From assembly GCA_949752735.1 (NCBI GenBank), contig OX457037.1, positions 18,589,039-18,653,038 of the forward strand: a DNA stretch of 64,000 nt. Direction: 5' to 3'. The stretch comes from Lumbricus terrestris. Its lineage: Eukaryota; Annelida; Clitellata; Crassiclitellata; Lumbricidae. Below the pieces are notes generated by a model. That model saw only the letters and a list, made by a program, of their open reading frames with translations, made no database searches and had not been told where the DNA came from. The position numbers and the translations under genes are program-made. Every line of letters starts with the position of its first letter. Position 1 is the first letter of the stretch. Below are positions 35,960-46,705 of the stretch, piece after piece.

Positions 35960-37130
35960 GTTTCACTCATATTATATTAGTCCACTCACTTTTTGTGGTA
36001 TATTTGACCACGTTTTTGAGGAATTCGCGCTTTCTTCGAATGTGGCCTTCTCTACGTTCTTTGTCACAAACTGACCTTGCTGTGTATGTACTACCTATAG
36101 CAACTTTGAATGCATGCTTGTGGTAATGGTATTTTTCAAGATCTAACATACTGCCAGTTTTAATGTATTCCTTAAGGTTATTTTTCTCAAACTTGCAAGT
36201 TATTTGAGGTTCAAGTCTGGAAAATCCAACCAGTTAACTAGAACACAGTAGACAGTGGCTTCTGAATTCAGTTTTGGGATTGTGCATGTTCTAATATCAC
36301 AAGAACTGATAATAGACAGTGATCAGTTTTCCTTGCCATTTTAATTCTTCTGGCTACCAGTTCTGCATGTGTTTTTTCCTCATCAATCATCGTATTCACT
36401 TAAACATTTTCTGGGTCACCTTAGTAGCCATTCGTTTGAATACATATATCAACAACCTTTCTCTCAGAGTATGGTAGGAAGCTTGATGCAATGATGAGCA
36501 AATAAATGTCGTAACGTCAACTCATTGAAATGAAACATGCAGAAGAACCACTGGAGAGGATGCCTGCATGTAACTCCAGCTTTCTTATTACTCCATTGTC
36601 CCAGCATGCTTTTCTGTATTTACCGCCGTTCCATAACTGCCAACAGCTATTATTGAACTGAAAGAAATAATAATTAAGCCTATCAGACAAGAATTCGCGC
36701 ATTGCTTCGAAAATTCCTGTGGGCTAATCCACTGTTTGGTAAGATATGCCCTAAATAAACTGATCCTAGTTCTCGTTTCAAACATGAATACACTTCCATT
36801 CTTTAATATTTATGACCAAAATAAAGACTGCAAGCATATTGTTAGGCCTATATCTGTCCCGCCGTCAAAATACAGTGCTGTACCTTCACGCTATCTTCTC
36901 TTCCATCGGATAGCCTAATGTTTTACGAAACCTCTCTTCCCACAATCTGTCAGTAGCTGAACTTCGGTCATCATCAGTCACAATTCCATAGTCCACAAGT
37001 AGACCTACTTCTGTTGCAAGTGCAGCACCCACTGCGTTGGAGAAACTATATCTGTCACATTCCCTTGGCAAAACTGGGAGTGACTTGGTGTAGCAAGAGC
37101 ATGTTTTTCCTTCAGATCGCATATAGCCTA
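35960..37130 (-). pseudogene. degraded transposon-derived protein relic
   Basis: Read on the minus strand, protein-like fragments appear in changing frames. They include CYTKSLPVLPRECDRYSFSN and LWEERFRKTLGYP (37122-36886), AVGSYGTAVNTEKHAG (about 36640-36590), VIRKLELHAG (about 36600-36560) and KHAFKVAIGSTYTARS (about 36115). The GT-VNT...G-IR-LELH arrangement resembles a multi-copy transposon-like protein family I recall from invertebrate genomes; I cannot name it with confidence. Several stops and frameshifts make it inactive. It lies in the first large intron of the lectin candidate, on the opposite strand. Confidence 0.45.
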
Positions 37131-37688
37131 AACGTCCTCATAATGATTCAGATGCTGCGGAATCGGAGTCAACTGTGTCACAGCTAGAAGCATTGTCTGG
37201 TGTATCATATATACTTTACACAGTCCTTGAGATTTATAATACTTCTTGTTGTTCTCTTTCCTTTCTCTTTCTTTTTTGTGTATTTCTCCATGACCATAGT
37301 TCTCGCGTTTGCATGGTATGTGTTTTTGCCATGGTTTGCAGCCGCGAAAGTAAACTAAACTTCAGGTGCTCGGCGGCAAAGTTAGATGCAATAAATTTGA
37401 TGCAATTTTTCTTCAGTTCCTTCATTTAGGACCTGGAGCAACCTTTTCAGTTATGCCAAAGTTCATTTTAAACAAAAACACTTTTCTTGCTATACCCTAT
37501 TTCACATTCTTTCACATTTCGCATTCACATTTCGTTTCTTCATCTGCTTTATTCTAAACTTTTCTCTCTGTTTATAATGTTCTCAATGCATGAAACCATA
37601 ATGTACCCAAGGAGTCCGCGGTGGTGTTTAACTCAAGGAATAATAGTTTACATGACACAGGTTTCCCTGTATTTAAGAAGGATTATAG

Positions 37689-38572
37689 CAGAGGTCTCAA
37701 ACTCAAGTCAGCATGTGTGCCACATTTGAAAATTTTGAATGACTCGCGGGCCGCAACATAAAAATATAGGCTAATCGTGCACGTGAAACTGGAATTAGTT
37801 ATGTGTCATTGCAGCTTACAATACTGTAATGATGATACAGCCCTGTAAAATTCGCATAATATTATATTTAAGTATAACTATAATGGTAGGCTACTACAAA
37901 AAAATTGGAAACCATTCTATCCCAATTATCGAAAAATGCGTGGGCGCTATAGTTGAAGAAATTATGATGTAATGAAAATTTAAAATGGCTCAGATTTTTA
38001 AAGTAGGTTATCCTAAGCAATGTTCAGAGTAATTCAACTCGAATTTAGTTTGGCCTAGAGATTCTGAGCGTTCTTAAGTCTTCTAAATGTTCTAAGTCCT
38101 CTAAACCAAAGTCGCCAAAATTATAGGAATAAACGTAGGCCTACCTACTAGTGTCATTGTTCAAAACCAAGCAAATGGAAGTTAATTTGCAAAAACAAAC
38201 ACACGCGAAAGTGGCATTTTTCAACTTCTCATCATCTGGGGAGATACGATTATTCCGGGGATACTATATTTGCGACACCGGCATAAAAACTTTGCTATGC
38301 ATTCTTCTGCTTCGACGTTGCATGGCACTGAAGGTCCACTAAATCCTTCTGCATATACGCCTATAGCCTATATCTACTGTTGTGGACTCAATGTCCAATC
38401 AGAAAGAGTAGAAAGCAGTTTTAACATTGGTTCAAATCGTAAAAGAACTGCAAAATTCTTTAAAACCGATTTCTAACTTAGAAAAATCAAAAACCAGGAA
38501 GCTGTTCGCGGGCCGCATTAATCGGGTTCACGGGCCGCATGCGGCCCGCGGGCCGCGTGTTTGAGACCCCTG
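37689..38572. mobile_element. hAT transposon relic with 8-bp TSD GATTATAG
   Basis: The 884-bp insert begins CAGAGGTCTCAAAC and ends GTTTGAGACCCCTG, a 14-bp inverted repeat with one mismatch. It is flanked by exact GATTATAG (37681-37688 and 38573-38580). Subterminal GCGGGCCGC motifs lie near both ends. CAGGGGTCTCAAAC-type ends with 8-bp TSDs are known for Charlie-like hAT elements. I found no intact transposase; the 63-codon frame at 38151 is unidentified. Confidence 0.93.
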
Positions 38573-39325
38573 GATTATAGCATCTCGTTAATTTAGGCTT
38601 TGATCAAAACGGATTACAATCATCTTTCCTGGAAGACTTCTTTTGTTACCAGTTTTGACATCGATTGAACGAGGTTCAAGTCAAATCGCAATCGGAAACC
38701 TGAACGTGTTGGAGAAGAAAGGAAAGATGGAAGGAAGGGATGAGGGAAATAGGGAGAGATGTAGGGAAGGAAGGAAAGAAGCCTCGTTTTAATCCGATAG
38801 AATCAAAGAAACAACAGGATTCGGTGGCTATGCGACTCGAGTTGACACGGATGAGTTTATGGGTTCGAGTCTTGTCGGCATCTTAACTGCATCTTATCTG
38901 CATCTTCTCTGTATCTTCTCTGTATCTTCGCTTCATCTGCTCTGAGTCTTCTCTGAGTCTCCACTGGGCTTTCCCCATGCCTTCTCATCTTCCAGACAAA
39001 TGGCATCCTCCTCCTCTTTCTCCCCCTTGGTCTTTCTCGTGTCCTTTTTACCCACCATTCATCCTTCAATTATGGTTCCTAGGAGAGTCTCCCCTCATGA
39101 TGTTATGATGTGGCCCAAGTCGCTTAAACCAGTTATTCTGCTTAGGCAAGTTGTTCGTTCACTCATTATTATTGTCCGCGAGAAAGGCAAAAGCGGATTC
39201 TACCTCGGTCATCTCGTACTCGAGTGGCGTAGATATCAAAGGACCTCCTGCCTTTGCACAAAGAAGTCTCATCATCACTGTGTGAATGTCCGTATAATTA
39301 CCGGAAAAGAACGTTCCCAGAGTTC
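38573..39325. other. unassigned intron-like sequence
   Basis: GGAAGGAAAG-type repeats at 38715-38780 and CATCTTCTCTGTATCTTC-type repeats at 38880-38960; no exon. Confidence 0.4.
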
Positions 39326-39332
39326 TCGCTGT

Positions 39333-39333
39333 T

Positions 39334-39377
<44 letters not shown>

Positions 39378-39378
39378 C
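39333..39378. repeat. (TA)n(TG)n microsatellite
   Basis: A TA block is followed by a TG block. Confidence 0.93.
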
Positions 39379-39654
39379 GTCTGTGGTGTGGTGTGTTTGT
39401 TTTCCATGTGAAGTCCTAATAATTCACGATATTCCTAGTACCATTCCTGCATCTGTGTTTTGCAATTTCGGAAGCACAGTGGAGAGATACATAATAATAT
39501 TATGGGAACCGTGAGACCGAGGTTTTTATTGTTGACACTTATTCTTTCATCATTGATGTCAAGAGAGTTAGACATTATGACGATGAGAGAAAGATATACA
39601 GACTGAGAGATCAAAACAGCTGCAGTGACAGAAACATACAACAGCAGGGAAGAG
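39379..39654. other. unassigned sequence
   Basis: No feature recognised. Confidence 0.3.
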
Positions 39655-39855
39655 AGAGAAACAGAGACAGATAGACAGATATAGTGTGAAAGTGAGAGAC
39701 AAAGACAGACAGACATATAGATTTATAATCAGAGACAGACAGAGACAGAGACACCCAGCAGCAAAGGTAAGTGAGAGCCAGACAGATACAGAGACCTATA
39801 ATACCGACAAAGAGAAAGAGAGACAGCGAGACAGGCAGACGGGCAGAGACAGAGC
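39655..39855. repeat. GACA/GAGA degenerate tract
   Basis: Loose GACA and GAGA repeats. Confidence 0.85.
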
Positions 39856-39912
39856 TTTAGTACTCTTACGACGAGAAGCACATTTCAAATCTGGATCCAT
39901 TCCAATAGAGGG

Positions 39913-39966
39913 TCTTTTTATACAGCGACACTTTGACGACTCACCGTCAAACGCCCTTTGGCCAAT
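39913..39966 (+). promoter_or_regulatory. possible alternative promoter elements
   Basis: A TATA-like TTTTTATAC (39915-39923) and a CCAAT word (39962-39966) lie about 60-110 bp upstream of the ATG at 40025. They could drive a transcript starting at the second exon. Such short words are common by chance, and CCAAT is downstream of TATA, which is not the usual order. Confidence 0.2.
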
Positions 39967-40022
39967 CACTCAACATATCGCTAGGCGCAGCCACATGACA
40001 GATCAGACAAGATAGAGTCCAG

Positions 40023-40118
40023 GAATGAGTCCGATCGGATCGGAAACGGATGAGTCCCTGTCCACTGTGTCCAGCCACCGGAACTACTCAGCCCTGGAGG
40101 AGGATTGCGGACTTACAG
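40023..40118 (+). CDS. candidate exon: Ser/Glu-rich segment of the lectin candidate
   Basis: Read in phase 1, the 96-nt exon gives MSPIGSETDESLSTVSSHRN then YSALEEDCGLTG after the split codon, and ends at a donor, ACAG|GTAGCC. It contains an NYS glycosylation sequon that overlaps a YSAL (YxxL) word. The acceptor (GAGTCCAG at 40022) lacks a pyrimidine tract, and an in-frame TAG lies at 40013. So it is either an internal exon with a weak acceptor, encoding extracellular stalk, or an alternative first exon starting at ATG 40025. Length divisible by three and phase 1 at both ends favour membership in the same gene. Confidence 0.5.
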
Positions 40119-40299
40119 GTAGCCTACCACACTTCACCCCTGCTCATAACTCCGGTAACTTTTTACGAGAAAAAACTCTTGTGAATCGTTAAATCCGATG
40201 TTCAATGTTCTGCCGTCTGAGACTATAATAAATAATATCTGTCCTGCGTACAATATACTGTGGATGCAGATTTATCACATGCGCTGGTCTTCGAAGTGC

Positions 40300-40885
40300 A
40301 TGTTCGACGTATTATGACGAAACCATTTCATTCAGTCATTCAGTCATCTATTCACCTATTCACTCGTCCATGCATTTATCCGTTCGCTCTTTCACTCATC
40401 AAAAGTTCATTCATTCATTTACACTTCATTCGTTCTTTCGTTCGCTTTTCTCTTCACTCGATCTTCATTCATCCATTCATCCTTTTGTTTGTCCATTCAT
40501 CCATTCATTCTTTCGTTTGTTCATTCATCCATTAATTCTTTCGTTTGTTCATTCATCGATTCATTCTTTCGTTTGTTCATTCATCCATTCATTCTTTCGT
40601 TTGTTCATTCATCCATTCATTCGTTCGTTTGTTCATTCATCCATTAATTCTTTCATTTGTTTATTCATCAATTCATTCTTTCGTTTGTTCATTCATCCAT
40701 TCATTCTTTCGTTTGTTCATTCATCCATTCATTCTTTCGTTTGTTCATTCATCCATTCATTCGTTCGTTTGTTCATTCATCCATTCATTCCTTCGTTTGT
40801 TCATTAATCCATTCTTTCTTTCGTTTGTTCATTCATCCATCCATTCTTTCGTTTGTTCATTCATCCATTCATTCATTCATTCGCA
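40300..40885. repeat. 28-bp minisatellite with CATT-rich flank
   Basis: About 14 units of TTTCGTTTGTTCATTCATCC then ATTCATTC (40485-40870), with AATTC, GATTC and ATTAATC variants, preceded by loose CATT repeats. Open frames here are repeat translations. Confidence 0.93.
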
Positions 40886-40984
40886 TGTATTATTTGCCAC
40901 AGCATTAATTCAATACCACTTCAAGCTTTGTATACATGTATCACCTCTACATTTATATATAGCACATCACCATCTATATAATTA

Positions 40985-41206
40985 TAATAACACCTCTCCA
41001 TCTAAATGTAACACCTCTCCATTTATATATAAAACCTCTCCATTTATATATAATATAAAACCTCTCCAATTATACAAAACCTCTCCATTTATATGTAACA
41101 CCTCTCCATTTATATATAACACCTCTCCAATTATATATAAAACCTCTCCATTTATATGTAACACCTCTTCATTTATATATAGCACCTCTTCATTTTCATG
41201 CGGCAC
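40985..41206. repeat. 21-bp minisatellite
   Basis: About ten units of CACCTCTCCATTTATATATA with length variation from 19 to 26 bp. Confidence 0.9.
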
Positions 41207-41429
41207 CTTCTTCCTTTGACACGGCTAATGTCAAGTGTCAAGACCCGATTACCTAATCTCCTGATCACGTGACGCAATCTAATTATAGAAATTCCCTTAG
41301 GCGGCGACAGTCGCTTGGCATCCGTCCGTCCTAACACCACCATCAACAGCCAGCAGCGTCGACAGAATTCACAGATGCACCTGACTACTGATGATGCAGA
41401 CACCTTTTCACTCATTCCAGATTATCCAG

Positions 41430-41500
41430 TCGAGGTTGGGATGGAAGCGCCTCTGAGTAAGAGGTGCTATATAAATTATCGGAATGAATGGATGAATGTA
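41430..41500 (+). repeat. SINE-type tail fragment
   Basis: AAGCGCCTCTGAGTAAGAGG, then TGCTATATAAATTATCGGAA and TGAATGGATGAATG. This is the same tail type as the SINEs at 5571, 17089 and 51220. Confidence 0.65.
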
Positions 41501-41574
41501 TCCGCCTTCCGTAGAGTCCAAATTATTTGCATTCCATAGAGCCGCATTCTTCAATTCCGCACCATCAATTTTGT

Positions 41575-41935
41575 CATTTCACCTACTAATACACCAGCAT
41601 CAACCCAAACACCTATCGCCCCATCTACGCACCCCATCCATCCACCAGATAATCCGTTTATCCACCCGTTAGCATATTCAACAATCAAACGATCCATCAC
41701 GCCCATCAACTAATGAATCCCCAATCGCAATTCCATCAGCTAATCCATGCACCCACCCAGCTGTACCCCCAGTCTCACACACATACACTCATCAACCATG
41801 CATCTCTGCTAATCTACTTATCCATCCATCTCCACGCGACTATTGGTCCATCCGTCCACGTAGTCCCCAAAGCACCCCACATCCACCCATCCCCAAACCA
41901 CCCCCACATCCACCCATCATCTTCAATTTAGTGTC
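41575..41935. repeat. degenerate CATC/CACC-rich sequence
   Basis: Loose CATC, CCATCCACC and CCCCACATCC words without a fixed period. Confidence 0.7.
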
Positions 41936-42047
41936 ATTACTTATTATAAGCAAACAATGAATATCGCGTCACAACTTCACAATTACCCGACCCAACTATC
42001 AACGGTTGCCTACTTTACAAGAAATTGCAAAGACTAACTGTATACAG

Positions 42048-43074
42048 GGTGGCCCGACAAAATGTCGCAGGACAAAATGTCGCCGACAAAATGTTGCCGA
42101 CAAAATGTCGCCGACATAATGTCGCCGACATAATGTCGCCGATATAATGTCGCGAGTACCTCAACCCAAATTCTCCCTAAATGGAATAAATGGCTTCGAT
42201 TTATCCGAAGTTTGAAGTATACCGGTACGAGGAGGTAGCGAACCAGGATTAAAGCAGACGGACCTGAGACAAAGCTTGTAGATAGTAGTCCCTATAAGTG
42301 CGTAGTCTATTCGATCTATCCGAAGTTTGAAGCATACTTATTTGTGGGCTTTGCACATCCCACAGTGAACAAACTTGCTCGTAAACTTCAACAAGAGCAA
42401 CATTCGATGGCTCTCTTGCGTCGCCAACAGGACCTTGGGGTTCAACCCGCAAAAAAGAAGAAGGCGTACGTTAGAGTGAACGAAGGACTTCGCACTATCG
42501 TCACCGATTACGGAAACAGAGAACCCATTCAATACTTGGGAGACATTGCAAGATTCCTGAAAATGAATGTTGTATGAACAGTTATAATGCTTTATTCGCA
42601 TTATTCATGGACATTAACAGAAACACTGACAGATTCAGTATTAGATTAATTCTAGCAGTAGTTTAACTTCATGTAGGCCTATTTGTAGTGTGTTTGCAAA
42701 CTATGTAGCTTTGTATTTCTGTTTTCCCCATTCATCACGTATACGTTAACACATTTTAGTATTAACATCAATGTAGCTGTCTTAGTAACTTCATGTAATG
42801 AGAGTTAGTTCTCACAATTTAATTTTTTAAAATTTTTGCGGACATTACCCACGGATTTTTTTGGTTTAATGTGTGTCTGTTGACACTACTAATAACTAGT
42901 GCATTCGATTGATTTATTAAATGGTCGATTTATGCAAGAAAAATGTGTTTTACTAATTTACGATTGCGCCATTTTGTCGGCGACATTTTGCCTTCCGACA
43001 TTTTGTCTCAGCGACATTTTGTCCGCGACATTTTGTCGGCGACATTTTGTCGTGCGACATTTTGTCATGGAACC
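42048..43074 (+). mobile_element. Mutator-like (MULE) element with 8-bp TSD GTATACAG
   Basis: The 1027-bp insert starts GGTGGCCCGACAAAATGTCG. Its other end reads, on the opposite strand, GGTTCCATGACAAAATGTCG. Exact copies of GTATACAG flank it (42040-42047 and 43075-43082). Both ends contain tandem GACAAAATGTCGC-type units in inverse orientation: about seven on the left (42059-42153) and about six on the right (42968-43068). A transposase C-terminal fragment lies inside. TSDs of 8-10 bp and long inverted repeats fit Mutator-like elements. Confidence 0.88.
42329..42577 (+). pseudogene. MULE transposase C-terminal fragment
   Basis: The frame reads AYLFVGFAHPTVNKLARKLQ and continues to KKKKAYVRVNEGLRTIVTDY, GNREPIQYLGDIARFL and a stop. 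HPT...L--EQ, a basic KKK-Y block, then R--TIV-DY-NR...YL--IA is the recurring C-terminal ending of FLYWCH/MULE-domain transposases of invertebrates (family knowledge, not searched). The catalytic DDE domain and zinc finger are missing, so the element is non-autonomous. Confidence 0.65.
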
Positions 43075-43082
43075 GTATACAG

Positions 43083-43425
43083 TAGTCCGAAACTAAATAC
43101 AACTGTTAGTATTATTATAGATTAGGCTGAATAATAATTATATTCGTTTCGAATAGACTAACTAAATCGGTTTAGATACATGATTAGATAAGACAGGGCC
43201 ATACTCCAGACAAGAATGAACTACACTGTAAACTCTTGAGGATTTATATGAACTGGATTGACTTGGACAAGTGCATAATATATATATATAAATTACTTTG
43301 TGTTGAGCTGCTTGAGCAGGTGCAACCGGCATCGGGATATGATCCCTTCTGGGTCTTCCCTTTTGTTGCCAGTTAATTGTATTTTCAGCATTTAATTAAG
43401 AGTGCCTTGTCTTGAAATTATTTCA
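43083..43425. other. intron-like sequence
   Basis: No repeat or exon recognised, apart from a short TA run near 43278. Confidence 0.35.
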
Positions 43426-43429
43426 ATAA

Positions 43430-43632
43430 AAACATTGATTGATTGACTGACTGACCGGCAGACAAACTGATTGATTGATTGACTGACTGATTGATTGATT
43501 GATCGATTGCCTGAGTGACTGACTGATTGTTTGACCGATTTACTGATTGGCTGATTGATTTACTGATTGACTGATTGACTGACTGATTGACTGACTGACT
43601 AATTGATTGATTGATTGAATGTTTGATTGATC
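43430..43632. repeat. (ATTG)n/(ACTG)n degenerate array
   Basis: About 200 bp of GATT and GACT tetramers, about 50 bp upstream of the next exon. Confidence 0.92.
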
Positions 43633-43685
43633 AAATTAGTTTAGATTACATATCGGTATGAATGATGGACGTTTGCATTTTTCAG

Positions 43686-43787
43686 AATCTCTTCCCAGCG
43701 AACATTCACACGCTGTCGAATCTGCGGCCAACAAAGGACCAACCGATTACGTCACCGTCATATCGAGTCTCGTTAAACCAATTCGAG
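43686..43787 (+). CDS. candidate exon: stalk segment with a TDYVTV motif
   Basis: A strong acceptor (GTTTGCATTTTTCAG, ending 43685) and a donor (ATTCGAG|GTAATA) frame 102 nt with no stop in phase 1. The peptide is ESLPSEHSHAVESAANKG then PTDYVTVISSLVKPIR, with the last codon split. TDYVTV fits the pattern TxYxxV of immunoreceptor switch motifs. That would matter only if this segment were cytoplasmic; in the type II model it is extracellular stalk. Phase and length fit the exons on both sides. Confidence 0.58.
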
Positions 43788-44105
43788 GTAATAATTAATA
43801 ATTAATAATCACATGTTGAATTAATCTACATAATTAACAGCTTTAACCAACCAGATTATCGCATATTCACCTTTTTTGATTGCATAGGAAAATGCGATGA
43901 TGTGATTTCTATAGTCCCCGATAAGCAATATCTCTGATTTTGGTATTCACGAATATTACGACGGCGAAGACGAGAACCGTCTTTAAAAGAAGTTAAGTGA
44001 TTCAAAGATAATCGATTTCGATATGGAAATAAGAAACATGGTAATTTTCCCCATTTTTTCACTTGTATGTATGCATTTAAAAGTTTTTCCCCATTTATGT
44101 GTGTA
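43788..44105. other. intron-like sequence
   Basis: AT-rich, no recognisable feature. Confidence 0.3.
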
Positions 44106-44109
44106 GATG

Positions 44110-44525
44110 CGTTTATGTATGTATGTATGTATGTATGTATGTATGTATGTATGTATGTATGTATGTATGTATGTATGTATGTATGTATGTATGTATGTAT
44201 GTATGTATGTATGTATGTATGTATGTATGTATGTATGTATGTATGTATGTATGTATGTATGTATGTATGTATGTATGTATGTATGTATGTATGTATGTAT
44301 GTATGTATGTATGTATGTATGTATGTATGTATGTATGTATGTATGTATGTATGTATGTATGTACATGTATGTATGTATGTATGTATGTATGTATGTATGT
44401 ATGTATGTATGTACATGTATGTATGTATGTATGTATGTACATGTATGTATGTATGTATGTATGTACATGTATGTATGTATGTATGTATGTATGCATGTAT
44501 AATTGTATATATATATATATATATA
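44110..44525. repeat. (GTAT)n array
   Basis: About 400 bp of GTAT, pure for the first 250 bp and then broken by GTACAT, ending in a TA run. Frames on both strands are repeat translations. Confidence 0.96.
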
Positions 44526-45415
44526 TGTATTATGCATTAATGCATGTATGCATTTAAAAGTAGACATGCATTTGCGCATTTATGCATGGACAGCGACTGC
44601 ATGTACAATGTACATCATAATTTTATAGCATGTATGTAGTATTGTAGTATGTACGTAAGCGTCTAAACACATATAATTGTATCTGGCATTATATCGGGTT
44701 TCGAAGATGTGCAAAAAGATCCCCATCGTTAAAAAACCTATCCCACCATCATTTGAATACCACTTCGACAAATATCTTTGTACTTAAACGAAAGTATGGC
44801 CAAGGGGCAATGATCCTCAACCGTTTATCCATCCACTCACATGGGTTCGATTCCTTCTTACACCATCGAACTGCAATGCCATGCATTGCCAGTGGGGAGG
44901 AAATCGAGATTAAGCTCATTACTCTATCGTTCGGAGTTCGACCCCTGGGTCCGTTTCGTTATCTGATTTAGACCACACAGTCCTACGATGAGGTTAGGAC
45001 GTTTCGATTTCTTGCATTCCTGCTGCAGCAACCAGAGCATCTCAGTCAGCGCCAGACTGCAGCAGCCGCCTGGCCTCGATGGAACAATGAACGAGATGCG
45101 TCGATATGGATTGCTTGCTGACGCAACATAAACACGCTGTTATGGCTCCAGATGAATGAGCCACATGCATATAGCCACATGCATGTAGCCACATTGATTC
45201 ATTGGCATCTGTGCATGTTCACAATATTTCACCTCTATGTATGGCGATAAAAGTTACACATAACAGAACATTGTATGTTTTTCACATTACAAGCAGATGA
45301 ATGCAGTCATAAATTATATCTAATATAAGCATTGACCTTTCTAGCTTTATAATACACATATAATATAAAAACATATATTATATACATACATATGTATGTA
45401 TTGTGTGTATAATAC
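44526..45415. other. unassigned intron-like sequence
   Basis: A B-box-like GGGTTCGATTCC at about 44852, with GGCCAAGGGGCAATGATCC upstream, may be a decayed tRNA-derived SINE head. Short CACATGCATATAG/CACATGCATGTAG duplications lie near 45162-45190. Confidence 0.35.
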
Positions 45416-45419
45416 GTCC

Positions 45420-45449
45420 ATATACGTGTGCATGAGCGTGTGCGTGTGT

Positions 45450-45484
<35 letters not shown>

Positions 45485-45507
45485 CGCGTGTGTGTGTGTG
45501 TGTGTGA
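45420..45507. repeat. (GT)n microsatellite
   Basis: GT with GC interruptions. Confidence 0.93.
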
Positions 45508-46300
45508 CAGCATGTAAAATAGTTCAACAGTGTAAAGGGAAAATGTAATATTTATACTGGACAAAATGTCTTCGCCATCGTCGTCATCATTATCTCTCAG
45601 AAATGCGTAATATTGACTATTATAATATAATGATGATCATATAATAATGATCATATTATGATGTCGAATGAGATGGTTTGGTGCTGTGGATGCCACGCTG
45701 GCAAAAGCACAGCGAAGCCATAATAGACCACAATTAGATATAGATTGTATGTCCGATTAATGATTGCACTGCATCTGGATTTGAATTCGATGGATTATCA
45801 CGTGGACAGAGATACACGGGAGAAAAACCACAATTATCTACGGCCGTGACAGCCAACAGCGTTAAGATAATAATAATAAAGGCAAGGCGCTTGGAGTCTG
45901 CCCTTACGTATACGTACGTCCAAACTATATACTCTCCCCCTGGACTCAAATATTCTCCATATGCCATTTTAGTGCCTTCTAAACATAGGACCTAAGTAAA
46001 TAAGCGCTTTCTTTATTACCTATAAGTAAGTAAGTGCTTTCTTTATTACTCTGTTTGCAAAAGCACATGGGACATAGATTCTAACACATCGTTATAAATA
46101 GGCCCAAATCGGAGTAAGAGTTGGTATAATAAAAGGTGCAAATAAAATCTCAAGTTGAATAATTATGACTAAAATATTAGCGTCAACCAAGAAATCTACA
46201 CAACATACTGGCGACATTACAGCACGGTATACCTCTAGAGTCTATAGATTATGTGAGCGAGGCATATAAGGGACTATCCAGTTAGGCTACTCGTTCTGGT
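45508..46300. other. unassigned intron-like sequence
   Basis: A duplicated AAGTAA-TAAG-GCTTTCTTTATTAC phrase near 45993-46045; no exon recognised. Confidence 0.35.
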
Positions 46301-46311
46301 GAGATAAGATC

Positions 46312-46377
46312 ATGGAGGACGTGCCCGAGGTCATTGAGGATAGACCCTCCTCTTCACCTTCAACCGCACTCAACCTG
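46312..46377 (+). CDS. weak candidate exon
   Basis: ATG GAG GAC opens a protein-like stretch, MEDVPEVIEDRPSSSPSTAL then NL, ending at a possible donor CTG|GTATTT. It resembles the Ser/Glu-rich composition of the exon at 40023. The donor is in phase 0, however, which does not fit the phase-1 lectin exon downstream. No second line of evidence. Confidence 0.2.
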
Positions 46378-46611
46378 GTATTTGACTCGCAGAACGATTT
46401 TTGATTAGTAGTAAGATTACTGCAAAGCTATAAATTGCTCACGATTAATTGGCATTTTTTATTGCTGACAATTGCAGATTATTAGCGTAAAATCGCATTT
46501 ATCATTTACGAGTTGCCATAGAAACTCTCTGCTCTCGCCAACCAATAGGAACGTCGTAGTATCGGTCTGAATCGTCGCAGAATGCATATACTAAAATGAG
46601 CCGACTTGAGC

Positions 46612-46705
46612 CGCTATGCCAGTCCCAAGCCTTGATGAAAGAGGAGGTGACACTGCTGATCTTTGTTATTGTCACACATTGTCATCAAACTCAACTGCTG
46701 CTACA
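46612..46705 (+). repeat. dispersed RTE-like tail repeat
   Basis: GCCAGTCCCAAGCCTTGATG then ATCTTTGTTATTGTCACACA and TTGTCATCAAAC; fourth copy of the repeat at 2245, 17990 and 23245. Confidence 0.65.

Noticed and set aside
44067..44540. Long MYVC/THIH repeat proteins in the GTAT array (also 58851-59830)
   Set aside because: Pure microsatellite translations, open on both strands, with no flanking exon signals.
44807..44880. Possible tRNA gene (B box GGTTCGATTCC)
   Set aside because: Acceptor and T-stem pairing fail; at most a decayed tRNA-derived SINE head.
46312..46377. MEDVPEVIEDRPSSSPSTAL exon as part of the lectin gene
   Set aside because: Its donor leaves phase 0, which cannot join to the phase-1 lectin exon; retained only as a weak feature.
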